The position numbers and the translations under genes are program-made. Below are positions 25,759 to 33,403 of a DNA stretch of 38,737 nucleotides, one piece after another; position 1 is the stretch's first letter; the number at the start of each line of letters is the position of its first letter. The notes under the pieces are model-generated. The model was not told the origin of the DNA, made no database searches, and was given only the letters and a program-made list of their open reading frames with translations. The DNA comes from an uncultured Verrucomicrobiota bacterium. Lineage in GTDB: Bacteria > Verrucomicrobiota > Verrucomicrobiia > Palsa-1439. Location of the stretch: the NCBI GenBank assembly GCA_903847335.1, contig CAINDI010000095.1, positions 1 to 38,737 of the forward strand. Reading direction: 5' to 3'.

Positions 25759-26547
25759 ATGCCGGCGCAGACCAAAAACATCACCCGGTTGCTGCAAATC
25801 ATGGCTCGGCTGCGCAGTCCTACCGGCTGCCCGTGGGATCGCGAACAGACTCACCGGACCATTCGCCACAATCTCATCGAAGAAACCTACGAAGCACTCG
25901 ACGCTCTCGACTCCGGTAACATGCCGGAGTTTTGCGATGAACTCGGTGATTTGCTTTTGCAAGTTGTTTTCCATTCCCAAATCGCCAGCGAAGCCGGGCA
26001 ATTCGATTTTGACACCGTTGCCAAAACGATTGCCGAGAAACTGCTCCGCCGGCATCCGCACGTGTTTGGCAAAGTCAAAGCCGACACCAGCCGGGAAGTA
26101 CTCCGGCAGTGGGAGGACATTAAGAAAACCGAGAAAAAATCCGCCTCGATTTACGCCGAAGTTCCGCGCAGCCTACCGGCGCTGTTGAAAGCCGACAAGA
26201 TTCAACGCAAAGCTTCGCGCGTCGGTTTCGATTGGAAACACGCCAAGGATGTCGTGGCCAAAGTCGAAGAGGAACTCCGGGAAATGAAAGCCGCGCTTGC
26301 CTCCGGTAACCGCCGGCACTTCGAGGAAGAGCTGGGCGATTTACTTTTCGCCACCGTCAATCTTGCCCGGTTCGAAAAACTCGACCCGGAAGATTTGCTC
26401 AACCGGACGACCCACAAATTTGTCAAACGATTCCAGCAAGTCGAGCGCGCCGTTCACAAGCGAGGCAAACGTCTCGAAGATTGCCCGCTGGAAGAACTCG
26501 ACGCGCTCTGGAATGCCGCCAAGCACCAAACAAAACGCCGCCGATAG
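25759..26547 (+). CDS. mazG: Nucleoside triphosphate pyrophosphohydrolase MazG
   Basis: A 262-residue MazG with the usual two tandem MazG domains. The first starts RLLQIMARLRSPTGCPWDRE and carries the metal-binding EETYEALDALD and EFCDELGDLLLQV motifs; the second has KVEEELREMKAA and FEEELGDLLFATVNLAR. MazG hydrolyses all NTPs to NMP and pyrophosphate, lowers alarmone levels and cleans damaged nucleotides. The start at 25759 gives the canonical N-terminus (MPAQTKNITRLLQIM). The protein ends normally (LEELDALWNAAKHQ) just before the integron-derived sequence, so the insertion did not break it. Confidence 0.95.
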   Translation: MPAQTKNITRLLQIMARLRSPTGCPWDREQTHRTIRHNLIEETYEALDALDSGNMPEFCDELGDLLLQVVFHSQIASEAGQFDFDTVAKTIAEKLLRRHPHVFGKVKADTSREVLRQWEDIKKTEKKSASIYAEVPRSLPALLKADKIQRKASRVGFDWKHAKDVVAKVEEELREMKAALASGNRRHFEEELGDLLFATVNLARFEKLDPEDLLNRTTHKFVKRFQQVERAVHKRGKRLEDCPLEELDALWNAAKHQTKRRR

Positions 26548-26704
26548 CGTAGCGCGTTTTGCTCCAGCTACCAGTCATCAGGCGCTCATTCTGAACGAAG
26601 AGAAAAATCTTCAATTTCCTACTGGTCGGCATGGTTGGCAAGGCAACTCGCGACAACTGGTTATTCATGCTTTTTCGAAGCCCGGTCCTTTCCGGTTGGG
26701 CTGT

Positions 26705-26832
26705 GCTCAACGACTCAAGCTCAGCCACAGCCACAGGCGGCCAGGCCAGCAATGGAATAATGATAATCGAATTTTCATGTCCCGGTCAAAACTGAAAGGG
26801 CAGTGGCTGTTGGCTGCAGCGTTTTGTTAGGC
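26705..26832 (-). mobile_element. Integron attC recombination site
   Basis: Read on the minus strand it runs from R'' GCCTAAC (26832-26826) to R' GTTGAGC (26711-26705), both fitting the RYYYAAC and GTTRRRY consensus. Just inside, GCTGCAGCCAACAGCCAC on the left can pair with GTGGCTGTGGCTGAGC on the right, leaving single extrahelical bases, the layout by which integron integrases recognise folded attC. The 128-nt length is in the attC range. The stop codon TAA of the adjacent gene lies within R'', as is common in gene cassettes. No integrase gene is in the window. Confidence 0.85.
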
Positions 26833-27375
26833 ATCCGGCTTCGCATCAGGACTCAACGTGTCTGCTATGCACTTCATCACCGTCAGAATATGAACACCAA
26901 GCCGATAATCCAGAATCTTCTGAGGCAATGGATAACCAGCGGATGTAGCTGCCTGAATGATGAGCGGCAACGGATACACAGCTCCGGTCTGCGCTCCACC
27001 CTTGAGCGCGATGGGCATAAACTCTGCCGTGTATGGCCAAATCTTCTCGAAAACGACCGAGTCGTGACGACCAAAAAAAACGAAAGCATCTCGAACTCTC
27101 TTGGTGAGGTCTTGAATCTCGGCAGGCTGCAATCTCTCCTGCAAGACTCGAATCAACACCCACAAAATAAAACACTCGTAAGCCATTAGGAAAACGGGCT
27201 GCTCGTCTGCGGAAAACTCCCCCATCACCTGCGACACCCACGGGTCCTCCAACTCCATCATTGCCACGGCAACTGCGTTCCGATGCAAAGCCGGTCCGCT
27301 CGCGCTCTCGAAATGGGCGTGGAATCGTTTCTCTAACCGCTTGGTAGCGATGCGTTGAAAAAGTCCGGCTAACAT
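26827..27375 (-). CDS. Integron gene-cassette protein, unknown function
   Basis: A 182-residue protein without signal peptide or recognised domain, probably mostly helical. Notable segments are EDPWVSQVMGEFSADEQPVF, LMAYECFILWVLIRVLQERL and the helix AEIQDLTKRVRDAFVFFGRH. A core-type site GTTAGGC (minus strand, 27396-27390) lies 14 nt upstream of its ATG and the attC begins at its stop codon, so the unit TTAGGC to attC is one complete cassette of about 685 nt. Composition differs from the neighbours: few CCGG sites (about 3 in 550 nt). A sigma70-like promoter outside the cassette can drive it. Function cannot be guessed; cassette proteins often have adaptive or toxin/antitoxin roles. Confidence 0.8.
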   Translation of the reverse strand: MLAGLFQRIATKRLEKRFHAHFESASGPALHRNAVAVAMMELEDPWVSQVMGEFSADEQPVFLMAYECFILWVLIRVLQERLQPAEIQDLTKRVRDAFVFFGRHDSVVFEKIWPYTAEFMPIALKGGAQTGAVYPLPLIIQAATSAGYPLPQKILDYRLGVHILTVMKCIADTLSPDAKPDA

Positions 27376-27460
27376 GGTGTGTCGAGGATGCCTAACATAT
27401 GTATTCGGCCATACTCAGAAGGGTGTCTCCCGACGTTGCTGTGGCCGCATTCATGGCGGC

Positions 27461-27489
27461 AGAGTAGAATTGCGGTGCAGGTGTGTCAA
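27461..27489 (-). promoter_or_regulatory. Sigma70-like promoter driving the cassette gene
   Basis: On the minus strand: -35 TTGACA (27489-27484), 17-nt spacer, -10 TACTCT (27466-27461). It lies about 65 nt outside the cassette boundary at 27396 and would give a leader of roughly 80 nt. The arrangement, promoter then GTTRRRY junction then gene, mimics an integron Pc promoter, though no integrase or attI is recognisable. Confidence 0.6.
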
Positions 27490-27542
27490 GCGTGAGTTCA
27501 AGTAGTGTGGGAAAGGATGGGGACAGCTAACCAAACCTCGCT

Positions 27543-27572
27543 CGGAGGGTCGCGCTTCCGCGCGACCCTCCG
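27543..27572. repeat. Perfect long palindrome (13-bp stem, TTCC loop)
   Basis: CGGAGGGTCGCGC (27543-27555), loop TTCC, then its exact complement (27560-27572), followed by ATTTTCC. It resembles REP-type palindromes scattered in bacterial genomes and could also end transcription from either side. It stands alone between the cassette promoter and nadD; only one copy is present in the window, so dispersion is unproven. The rest of 27490-27658 holds nothing else I can name. Confidence 0.6.
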
Positions 27573-27658
27573 GATTTTCCGGTTTTGTGAGGCGCTCTCA
27601 AACACACGCCGGCCAGAAAACGCTAGTTTTCGTCATACCGGCGTGATAAGCAGGCCGC

Positions 27659-28264
27659 GTGGGATCGAAAGGAAAATTGCGGGTCGGAATTTTAGGCGGG
27701 ACGTTTAATCCGATTCATCTTGGCCACTTGCTCATCGCGCAAGATGCGCTGGAGCAAGCCGGGTTGGAGCAAGTGCTGTTCATTCCGACTGCCCAGCCGC
27801 CACATAAGCCGCTCGCCGGTAACGTCAGCGCGCAGCACCGGCTCCGGATGCTCAAGTTGGCGATTGCCGGTAATCCGCAGTTTGCGGTGGATGACTTGGA
27901 AATCCGGCGGGGTGGGAAATCGTATTCCGTCGAGACATTGGCGGAATTGCAGGAGCGGCTACCGGCGGCAGATTTTTATTTTATCATCGGCGCGGATTCG
28001 TTGGTGGAATTGCCGCAGTGGTATCAAGTGGAACGGTTGGTGAAGTTGTGCCGGTTTCTGGTTTTCGAGCGGCCCGGTTACACGGCGCAGCCGGGGCGGC
28101 GTTTGGCCGGGCTGCGGTACCGGAGGTTGGCCACGCATCCGTGTGAAATTTCGTCGCGCGAGATTCGGGAACGGCTTGCTAGTCGGCGCTCCATTCGGTA
28201 TCTTGTGCCCGAACCAGTTCGCCGGTATATCGAAAGGCATCAGCTTTACATTGAAAAAACTTGA
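27659..28264 (+). CDS. nadD: Nicotinate-nucleotide adenylyltransferase
   Basis: A 201-residue nucleotidyltransferase that converts nicotinate mononucleotide to deamido-NAD. The N-terminus has GILGGTFNPIHLGHL (the GGTFDPIHxGH motif), then LFIPTAQPPHKP, DLEIRRGGKSYSVETL, FIIGADSLVELPQW, and the C-terminal ISSREIRERLASRRSIRYLVP (the ISSTxIR motif). The start is taken as GTG at 27659; a TTG 18 nt downstream with AAAGGA before it is an alternative. It overlaps rsfS by 14 nt, the usual nadD-rsfS pairing. Confidence 0.95.
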   Translation: MGSKGKLRVGILGGTFNPIHLGHLLIAQDALEQAGLEQVLFIPTAQPPHKPLAGNVSAQHRLRMLKLAIAGNPQFAVDDLEIRRGGKSYSVETLAELQERLPAADFYFIIGADSLVELPQWYQVERLVKLCRFLVFERPGYTAQPGRRLAGLRYRRLATHPCEISSREIRERLASRRSIRYLVPEPVRRYIERHQLYIEKT

Positions 28265-28595
28265 TTCGCGGAATATCGCCAAACTCTGCCGCACCATTGC
28301 GGACGATAAGAAAGCCAAAGACTGCATTATTCTCGACGTGCGCAAAATCTCGTCGGTGGCGGATTATTTATTAATTTGCTCCGGTACCGCGGAGCCGCAT
28401 CTGAAAGCCATTGCCGATGACATCGAACGGCAGTTGCGAGACGTCGGCGTGCGCCCCCGGCATCATCAAGGGTTCCCGCAGAGCCGGTGGGTGGTGTTGG
28501 ATTTCGGCGATGTGATGGTACACATTTTTCATCCCGAACTGCGCGAGCACTACGATCTCGAACACCTTTGGGGCGACGCCAAGCGCGTGAAGTAA
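28251..28595 (+). CDS. rsfS: Ribosomal silencing factor RsfS (Iojap family)
   Basis: A 114-residue protein that binds L14 on the 50S subunit and blocks subunit joining under starvation. Family motifs: KAKDCIILDVRKISSVADYL, ICSGTAEPHLKAIADDI, GFPQSRWVVLDFGDVMVHIF, and REHYDLEHLWGDA. No ATG is suitable: the frame is open from 28143, inside nadD, but homology begins at KKLDSRNIAKLC, so translation most likely starts at TTG 28251, overlapping the end of nadD by 14 nt and preceded by AAAGG. Coupling to nadD translation is likely. Confidence 0.93.
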   Translation: MKKLDSRNIAKLCRTIADDKKAKDCIILDVRKISSVADYLLICSGTAEPHLKAIADDIERQLRDVGVRPRHHQGFPQSRWVVLDFGDVMVHIFHPELREHYDLEHLWGDAKRVK

Positions 28596-28599
28596 CCGG

Positions 28600-28929
28600 C
28601 TACCGGCCGTACCACAAACCGTAGCGTTGATGCCACTCGTCGTTTTCGATTTCAGACCGGCGCTTTTCCGATGCAGCAAAACGCTTCGCCGTTTCGCGTA
28701 GGTACGCAATCACGCCATCGCTCACGCCCGCTTGCCGGAGGTTCGCGACCTCACCGGTACTCAGGTAAAACACACTCCGGGAAGCTTCCACCCGGTGAAT
28801 GATTTCGGCATCCGACATCCCGGCGGTGGTCATGGAAATAATGTCGCCGTTGGTGAGTGCCGGTTGTCGCGTGGTTGCGCAACCGACTGTGAGAAGTGCG
28901 AGAAAACTGAGGAACCAGAGTGATTTCAT
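28600..28929 (-). CDS. Small lipoprotein with a repeated helical motif
   Basis: A 109-residue protein with a signal peptide ending in a lipobox (LLTVGC, Cys17). The mature part carries two related helix-turn segments, ISMTTAGMSDAEIIHRVEAS and VANLRQAGVSDGVIAYLRET, a pattern (xxAGxSDxxI) seen in many small PVC and proteobacterial lipoproteins. The C-terminus is charged and aromatic (EWHQRYGLWYGR). Function unknown. It overlaps the upstream heptose adenylyltransferase gene by 4 nt, so it may relate to the envelope. Confidence 0.78.
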   Translation of the reverse strand: MKSLWFLSFLALLTVGCATTRQPALTNGDIISMTTAGMSDAEIIHRVEASRSVFYLSTGEVANLRQAGVSDGVIAYLRETAKRFAASEKRRSEIENDEWHQRYGLWYGR

Positions 28930-29423
28930 AGTGTACCGGTGTTGCAGATTTTTTTCAGAAGCCCAGTCGTCGAAAATCCCGGCACGAATGGCACGATGCG
29001 AATTTTTGTACCGGCAGCGTCGAGTACGGCGCGTTCGGTGGGATCAAGCGTTTCAGGCCGGTAATCGCCGCCTTTGGCGTAAATGTCCGGCTGAACGGCT
29101 TGCAGAAATTTCGCGGCGCGTTTGTCGCGGAAGATAACGACGGCATCCACACATTCCAGCGCAGCGAGAACGGCGGCGCGTTGCTTTTCCGGCACGAGCG
29201 GCCGCGTGGGACCTTTGAGTTGGCGGACGGACGCATCGGAGTTGAGACCGATGATGAGTAAATCACCGAGACGTTTGGCACGTTGCAGATAGGTGACGTG
29301 GCCGAAATGGAGTAAATCAAAGCAGCCGTTGGTGGCGACGATGCGCTGACCGCGCTGGTGGGCGGCTTTGGCCCAACGCTGGACTTGCGCTAGATTTAGA
29401 AGTTTGGTTCGAGGAGTTGGCAT
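28926..29423 (-). CDS. hldE: D-glycero-beta-D-manno-heptose 1-phosphate adenylyltransferase
   Basis: A 165-residue nucleotidyltransferase matching the C-terminal half of HldE (also called RfaE2/HldC when separate). Motifs: TNGCFDLLHFGHVTYLQRAK, GLNSDASVRQLKGPTRPL, VIFRDKRAAKFLQAVQPDIY and AKGGDY. It makes ADP-heptose for the LPS inner core. The kinase half is absent here and must be encoded elsewhere. It follows the glycosyltransferase gene divergently and sits near the lipid A genes. Confidence 0.94.
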   Translation of the reverse strand: MPTPRTKLLNLAQVQRWAKAAHQRGQRIVATNGCFDLLHFGHVTYLQRAKRLGDLLIIGLNSDASVRQLKGPTRPLVPEKQRAAVLAALECVDAVVIFRDKRAAKFLQAVQPDIYAKGGDYRPETLDPTERAVLDAAGTKIRIVPFVPGFSTTGLLKKICNTGTL

Positions 29424-29528
29424 TTGGTTTTAGCTTGCTTCGCTTGTGGTCTCTGCGATGATTACCGCTAGTCAGAATGACTCCCACGGCACACGTGGTC
29501 AAGTTGTTTTGCGACGAGTCGAGTGGCG

Positions 29529-31040
29529 ATGAATCAGCTTCATTTAATCGGAATCATCCTTTATTTCACAGTACTGGCGGGGCTGTCGTGTTATGGCCTG
29601 CACCGGTATTTGATGATTTTCCTCTATTACAAGTACCGGAAGCAGAAAATCATTCCCGCCGGTCACTTCCAGATTTTGCCGCGCGTGACGGTGCAATTGC
29701 CGCTGTACAACGAAATGTACGTCGCCGAGCGATTGCTTAATGCCGTCGCCGCTCTCGATTATCCGTTGGACAAACTTGAAATCCAAGTGCTCGACGATTC
29801 GAACGACGAAACGACCGAGATTGTGGCACGAAAAGTTGTGGAATTGCGGCAGCGCGGTTTTGATGTGAAACATGTGCGCCGGCAAAATCGGACCGGCTTC
29901 AAGGCCGGTGCCTTGCAACACGGATTACCTCTAGCTACCGGCGAATTCATTGCGATTTTCGATGCGGATTTCGTGCCGCAACCGGATTTGCTTCGGCAAA
30001 CAATTCACTATTTCACCGATCCCGGTGTCGGAATGCTGCAAACCCGCTGGGGACACCTCAATGAACCGTTTTCACTGCTGACGCGCATCCAATCCATTTT
30101 GCTCGACGCGCATTTTCTCATCGAACAAACCGCTCGGTCGCGTTCCGGTCGGTTTTTCAATTTCAACGGCACCGGTGGCATTTGGCGTCGCACTTGCATC
30201 GACGCCGCCGGTGGTTGGGAAGGTGACACATTAGCCGAAGATCTCGACCTAAGTTACCGAGCGCAAATCAAAGGTTGGCGATTTTTGTTTTTGTCTGATG
30301 TCGTGACGCCGGCGGAATTACCGGTGGAGATGAATGCGTTCAAAACGCAGCAGCACCGTTGGGCAAAAGGTTCAGCGCAGGCGATGAAAAAGATGTTGCC
30401 GAAACTTTGGCGCGCGCCGCTGCCGCTCAAAATCAAAATCGAAGGCACGATGCATCTGACCAGCAATCTTGGTTATTTGATGCTGTTCACGCTCTGTCTG
30501 GTTTTCCGTTCCACCGCCTACGCCGGTGCGCACGAAGCCACCGGTGGTAACGAAACGACTAAACTTTTCCTCGTGGATATTCCGTTATTTCTCGCGTCGT
30601 CGGTTTCAGTGACCGCATTTTACGTCTGTGCGCAAATCGAATTGCACACGAACTGCTGGAAGCGCTTACTCTACATGCCGTTGATGATGGCGGTCGGAAT
30701 CGGGTTATCGCTGAATAATGCGCGCGCCGTATTCGAAGCGCTTTTGAATCACGAAAGTGAATTCATCCGCACGCCGAAAGCCGGTAGCCAACTCCGCACG
30801 GCGGTGCGTGCCGTCAGCAAGTACCGGTCGTTGCGCGGACTGATTCCGTTCTTCGAAATCGCGTTTGGATTGTACTTTAGCTACATCATGTTTGACGCGC
30901 TGCACCGGGAGCAATGGATGTCGGCGGTATTCGTTTTGGTTTTCCAAGTCGGCTTTCTCTACGTCGGTATCATGTCGCTCATCCACGACAGCGGCTGGTT
31001 TCGGCGCGCGACTCCGGTGCTTTCATCGGCGAATGCTTGA
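29529..31040 (+). CDS. Membrane GT2 family glycosyltransferase (CESA-like)
   Basis: A 503-residue processive-type glycosyltransferase. One N-terminal membrane helix (LIGIILYFTVLAGLSCYGL), then the GT2 catalytic domain: PRVTVQLPLYNE, LDDSNDETTE, FDADFVPQPDLL (the DxD), the acceptor-site EDLDLSYR, and QQHRWAKGSAQ (the QxxRW motif). Four to five C-terminal helices follow. This set is typical of cellulose/mannan/ceramide-glucosyltransferase relatives. The ATG at 29529 is favoured over GTG at 29523. No BcsB- or PelG-like partner is adjacent. The polymer or lipid it makes cannot be told. Confidence 0.9.
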   Translation: MNQLHLIGIILYFTVLAGLSCYGLHRYLMIFLYYKYRKQKIIPAGHFQILPRVTVQLPLYNEMYVAERLLNAVAALDYPLDKLEIQVLDDSNDETTEIVARKVVELRQRGFDVKHVRRQNRTGFKAGALQHGLPLATGEFIAIFDADFVPQPDLLRQTIHYFTDPGVGMLQTRWGHLNEPFSLLTRIQSILLDAHFLIEQTARSRSGRFFNFNGTGGIWRRTCIDAAGGWEGDTLAEDLDLSYRAQIKGWRFLFLSDVVTPAELPVEMNAFKTQQHRWAKGSAQAMKKMLPKLWRAPLPLKIKIEGTMHLTSNLGYLMLFTLCLVFRSTAYAGAHEATGGNETTKLFLVDIPLFLASSVSVTAFYVCAQIELHTNCWKRLLYMPLMMAVGIGLSLNNARAVFEALLNHESEFIRTPKAGSQLRTAVRAVSKYRSLRGLIPFFEIAFGLYFSYIMFDALHREQWMSAVFVLVFQVGFLYVGIMSLIHDSGWFRRATPVLSSANA

Positions 31041-31089
31041 CCGGAATTGCTTGCCAATCCCGGCGTGACCGGTAACAATCCGCACGCAC

Positions 31090-31905
31090 ATGGAACCGCT
31101 TGGTATCATCGCCGGTAACGGCGAATTTCCGTTAATTTTAGCGCGCGCCGCTCGGCAACAAGGTTGCCGGGTGATTGCCGCCGCCTTCACCGGCGAAACT
31201 CAACCCGCCATCGAACAAGCCGCCGACGAAATCGAATGGGTTCGGCTCGGCCAACTCAACAAACTTAGCGAAGTGTTCACCAGTCGCGGTATCAAACGCG
31301 CCGTCATGGCCGGTGGTATTACGCCGGCCAATCTTTTCAAAAATCTCAGCCTCGACCTCCGGATGATTGCTGTTGCCGCCAAACTCAAAGTCCGCAATGC
31401 CGAAACCATTTTCGGAGCTATTGCCGACGAACTCGGCAAAGACGGCGTGGCATTGCTCGATCCGCGTCCATTTCTTGGTGCCGCCGTGCCGGCGGCCGGT
31501 AATCTCACGCGCGGCAAACCCGACAAAGATCAACAAGCCGATATCGCATTCGGTTTGAAAATTGCCAAAGAAATTAGCCGGCTCGACATCGGGCAGACGG
31601 TTGTCGTCAAACAAGGCACGGTTTTGGCAGTCGAAGGATTTGAAGGCACCGATGCTTGCATTCGGCGCGGCGGCGAACTCGCCGGTGAAAAGGGTGGAGC
31701 AATCGTCGTCAAAGTCAGCAAGCCGAATCAAGATTTCCGGTTCGACATTCCGTGCATCGGTTTGAAGACCATCGAGTCCTGCGCTGCCGGTAAGATTGCG
31801 GTGCTTGCCATTGAAGCCGGTAGCAGTCTCTTGCTTGGTCGCGAAGAAATTCTCAAGACCGCTGACCGGCAAGACTTGCGCGTCGTCTGTGTGGAGGTCA
31901 AATGA
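31090..31905 (+). CDS. lpxI: UDP-2,3-diacylglucosamine pyrophosphatase LpxI
   Basis: A 271-residue LpxI (DUF1009) protein, which cleaves UDP-2,3-diacyl-GlcN to lipid X with water attack on the alpha phosphorus. Start LGIIAGNGEFPLILARAARQ is diagnostic. Further signatures: VMAGGITPANLFKN, PAAGNLTRGKPDKDQQADI, VVKQGTVLAVEGFEGTDA, KVSKPNQDFRFDIPCIGLKT. It replaces LpxH, absent here. It couples by ATGA overlap to the oxidoreductase gene and heads the lpxI-oxidoreductase-ORFan-lpxB operon. Confidence 0.95.
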   Translation: MEPLGIIAGNGEFPLILARAARQQGCRVIAAAFTGETQPAIEQAADEIEWVRLGQLNKLSEVFTSRGIKRAVMAGGITPANLFKNLSLDLRMIAVAAKLKVRNAETIFGAIADELGKDGVALLDPRPFLGAAVPAAGNLTRGKPDKDQQADIAFGLKIAKEISRLDIGQTVVVKQGTVLAVEGFEGTDACIRRGGELAGEKGGAIVVKVSKPNQDFRFDIPCIGLKTIESCAAGKIAVLAIEAGSSLLLGREEILKTADRQDLRVVCVEVK

Positions 31906-32906
31906 AGTTCGGTGTCGTCGGCGTCGGACATCTCGGCCAGCATCACGCGCGGATTTACCGGGAACTTACCGGTATCGAATTCGTCGGCGCATACGACAGC
32001 GATCCGAAGAAATCAAATTTCAAAACGCTTGAAGCACTTGCCGATGCCGTGGATGCCGTGAGCGTTTCCACGCCGACGGATTCGCATCTGGCCGTTGCTA
32101 AAATTTTTCTCGAACGCGGCAAACATTGTCTTGTCGAGAAACCCATCGCGAACAATGTCCGCGATGCCGAGACGCTCGTCGCATTGGCCCGGCAACACAA
32201 CTGTGTCCTGCAAGTCGGTCATGTCGAACGGTTCAACCCGGTCATGCGCTACCTCAACGAAGTGCTCACCGAAGCTCGATTCATCGAAGTTCACCGGCTC
32301 TCGCCGTACCCCGGTCGCTCGACCGACATCGGCGTCGTGCTCGACCTGATGATTCACGATCTTGACGTGGTGCTCTCGCTCGTCAAAGCGCCGCTCGTGA
32401 GCGTGGACGCGGTCGGCATCAATGTCTTGAGCGCGAGCGAAGACATCGCCAACGCCCGGTTGAAATTTGCCAACGGCTGTGTCGCCAACATCACCGCCAG
32501 CCGTGTCTCGCCAGAGAAAATGCGCAAGATTCGCATTTTTGGTAAGTCCACGCACGGCGCCGCCTACATCTCGCTCGATTACATGAAACAGGAAGGCCAG
32601 CTCTACCGGATGGCGTCCGACGATGCCACGGAATCCGGCCTGCTCAAGAAATTGCTCGCCGGTAAAGACTCGACCATCGTCAGCGAATTTGGCGGGAAGA
32701 AAATTCTACGCGAACCGGTTCCCATCGCGCGCGACGAGCCGCTCAAATTGGAGTTGCAGAATTTTGTCGAGTCCGTCCGTCACCGGCGCGACCCGCTCGT
32801 GACCGGCGAAGCCGGTAAGCAGGCGTTGGAAGTTGCGATGGAGATTACCGCGCTCTGTGGACAGGCCATGCCGGCGGCGAATATTTCAAGTTTTAAAACC
32901 GGATGA
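31902..32906 (+). CDS. Gfo/Idh/MocA family NAD(P)-dependent oxidoreductase in the lipid A operon
   Basis: A 334-residue dehydrogenase. The Rossmann start is FGVVGVGHLGQHHARIYREL, the catalytic EKP lies in CLVEKPIANN, and VGHVERFNPV and DLMIHDLDVVLSLV are typical of the family; the His of DLMIHDLD is the usual active-site His. Position between lpxI and lpxB is conserved in several PVC-type lipid A clusters and suggests a sugar-nucleotide role such as oxidation of a GlcNAc unit (compare GnnA), but no aminotransferase partner (GnnB) is here. ATGA overlaps link it to both neighbours. Confidence 0.93.
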   Translation: MKFGVVGVGHLGQHHARIYRELTGIEFVGAYDSDPKKSNFKTLEALADAVDAVSVSTPTDSHLAVAKIFLERGKHCLVEKPIANNVRDAETLVALARQHNCVLQVGHVERFNPVMRYLNEVLTEARFIEVHRLSPYPGRSTDIGVVLDLMIHDLDVVLSLVKAPLVSVDAVGINVLSASEDIANARLKFANGCVANITASRVSPEKMRKIRIFGKSTHGAAYISLDYMKQEGQLYRMASDDATESGLLKKLLAGKDSTIVSEFGGKKILREPVPIARDEPLKLELQNFVESVRHRRDPLVTGEAGKQALEVAMEITALCGQAMPAANISSFKTG

Positions 32907-33388
32907 AGACGCACCCGGTAATACGACAAGTTAAACGCATCATGGCAACATACCTACGTGAATACGGAATTGGATCGCCCCAGAATGAGCGAAAGACGCT
33001 CAAGAAAACAGTTAGGATTCGTGACATCATTCCATTTATCTCCAGCATACAAGTGCGAACCACACTGGAACGACATCTAAATACTGACCGAGTCAACTTA
33101 TGGGACCTTGGTGCAAATGCGTCGGAGTTTGTGGAGACAAATGATTCTCTCTATCTTCGTTGTGAGGAGAGACTTTATTCGTCAAGAATTCTTGAAAAGA
33201 TTTTTGATCAAAACGGTGAAATCGGGAAATCTGATGTCGTCAATTGGCATGAAATTCATCATGCGCCGTGGCAGCATCCGCTGTTGCTTGTTGAATTGCG
33301 CCCAGTATCTATTCCACCATTAAGTCTTATGAACAGGTTTAAGCAGAGGAAATTGCTCGCCGAAAATTTTTGGCTTATTCCTGACTGA
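32903..33388 (+). CDS. ORFan of atypical composition inside the lipid A operon
   Basis: A 161-residue protein not recognised. It has a basic N-terminal part (RQVKRIMATYLREYGIG, KKTVRIRDIIPF), an acidic middle and an aromatic C-terminus (VVNWHEIHHAPWQHPLLLVE). No signal peptide or clear membrane helix. The region is richer in A+T than its neighbours and holds only one CCGG in about 510 nt, near its 5' edge. It starts in an ATGA overlap with the oxidoreductase gene and ends 15 nt before lpxB. The segment LLLVELRPVSIPP recalls a His-Trp-rich C-terminal strand but I name no family. Confidence 0.6.
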   Translation: MKTHPVIRQVKRIMATYLREYGIGSPQNERKTLKKTVRIRDIIPFISSIQVRTTLERHLNTDRVNLWDLGANASEFVETNDSLYLRCEERLYSSRILEKIFDQNGEIGKSDVVNWHEIHHAPWQHPLLLVELRPVSIPPLSLMNRFKQRKLLAENFWLIPD

Positions 33389-33403
33389 TTATGATTCACA
33401 CCA

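Noticed and set aside
27390-27530. A second attC upstream of the cassette gene
   Set aside because: GTTAGGC is present, but no RYYYAAC partner or pairing arms lie within attC distance; it is better explained as the cassette's own 5' junction.
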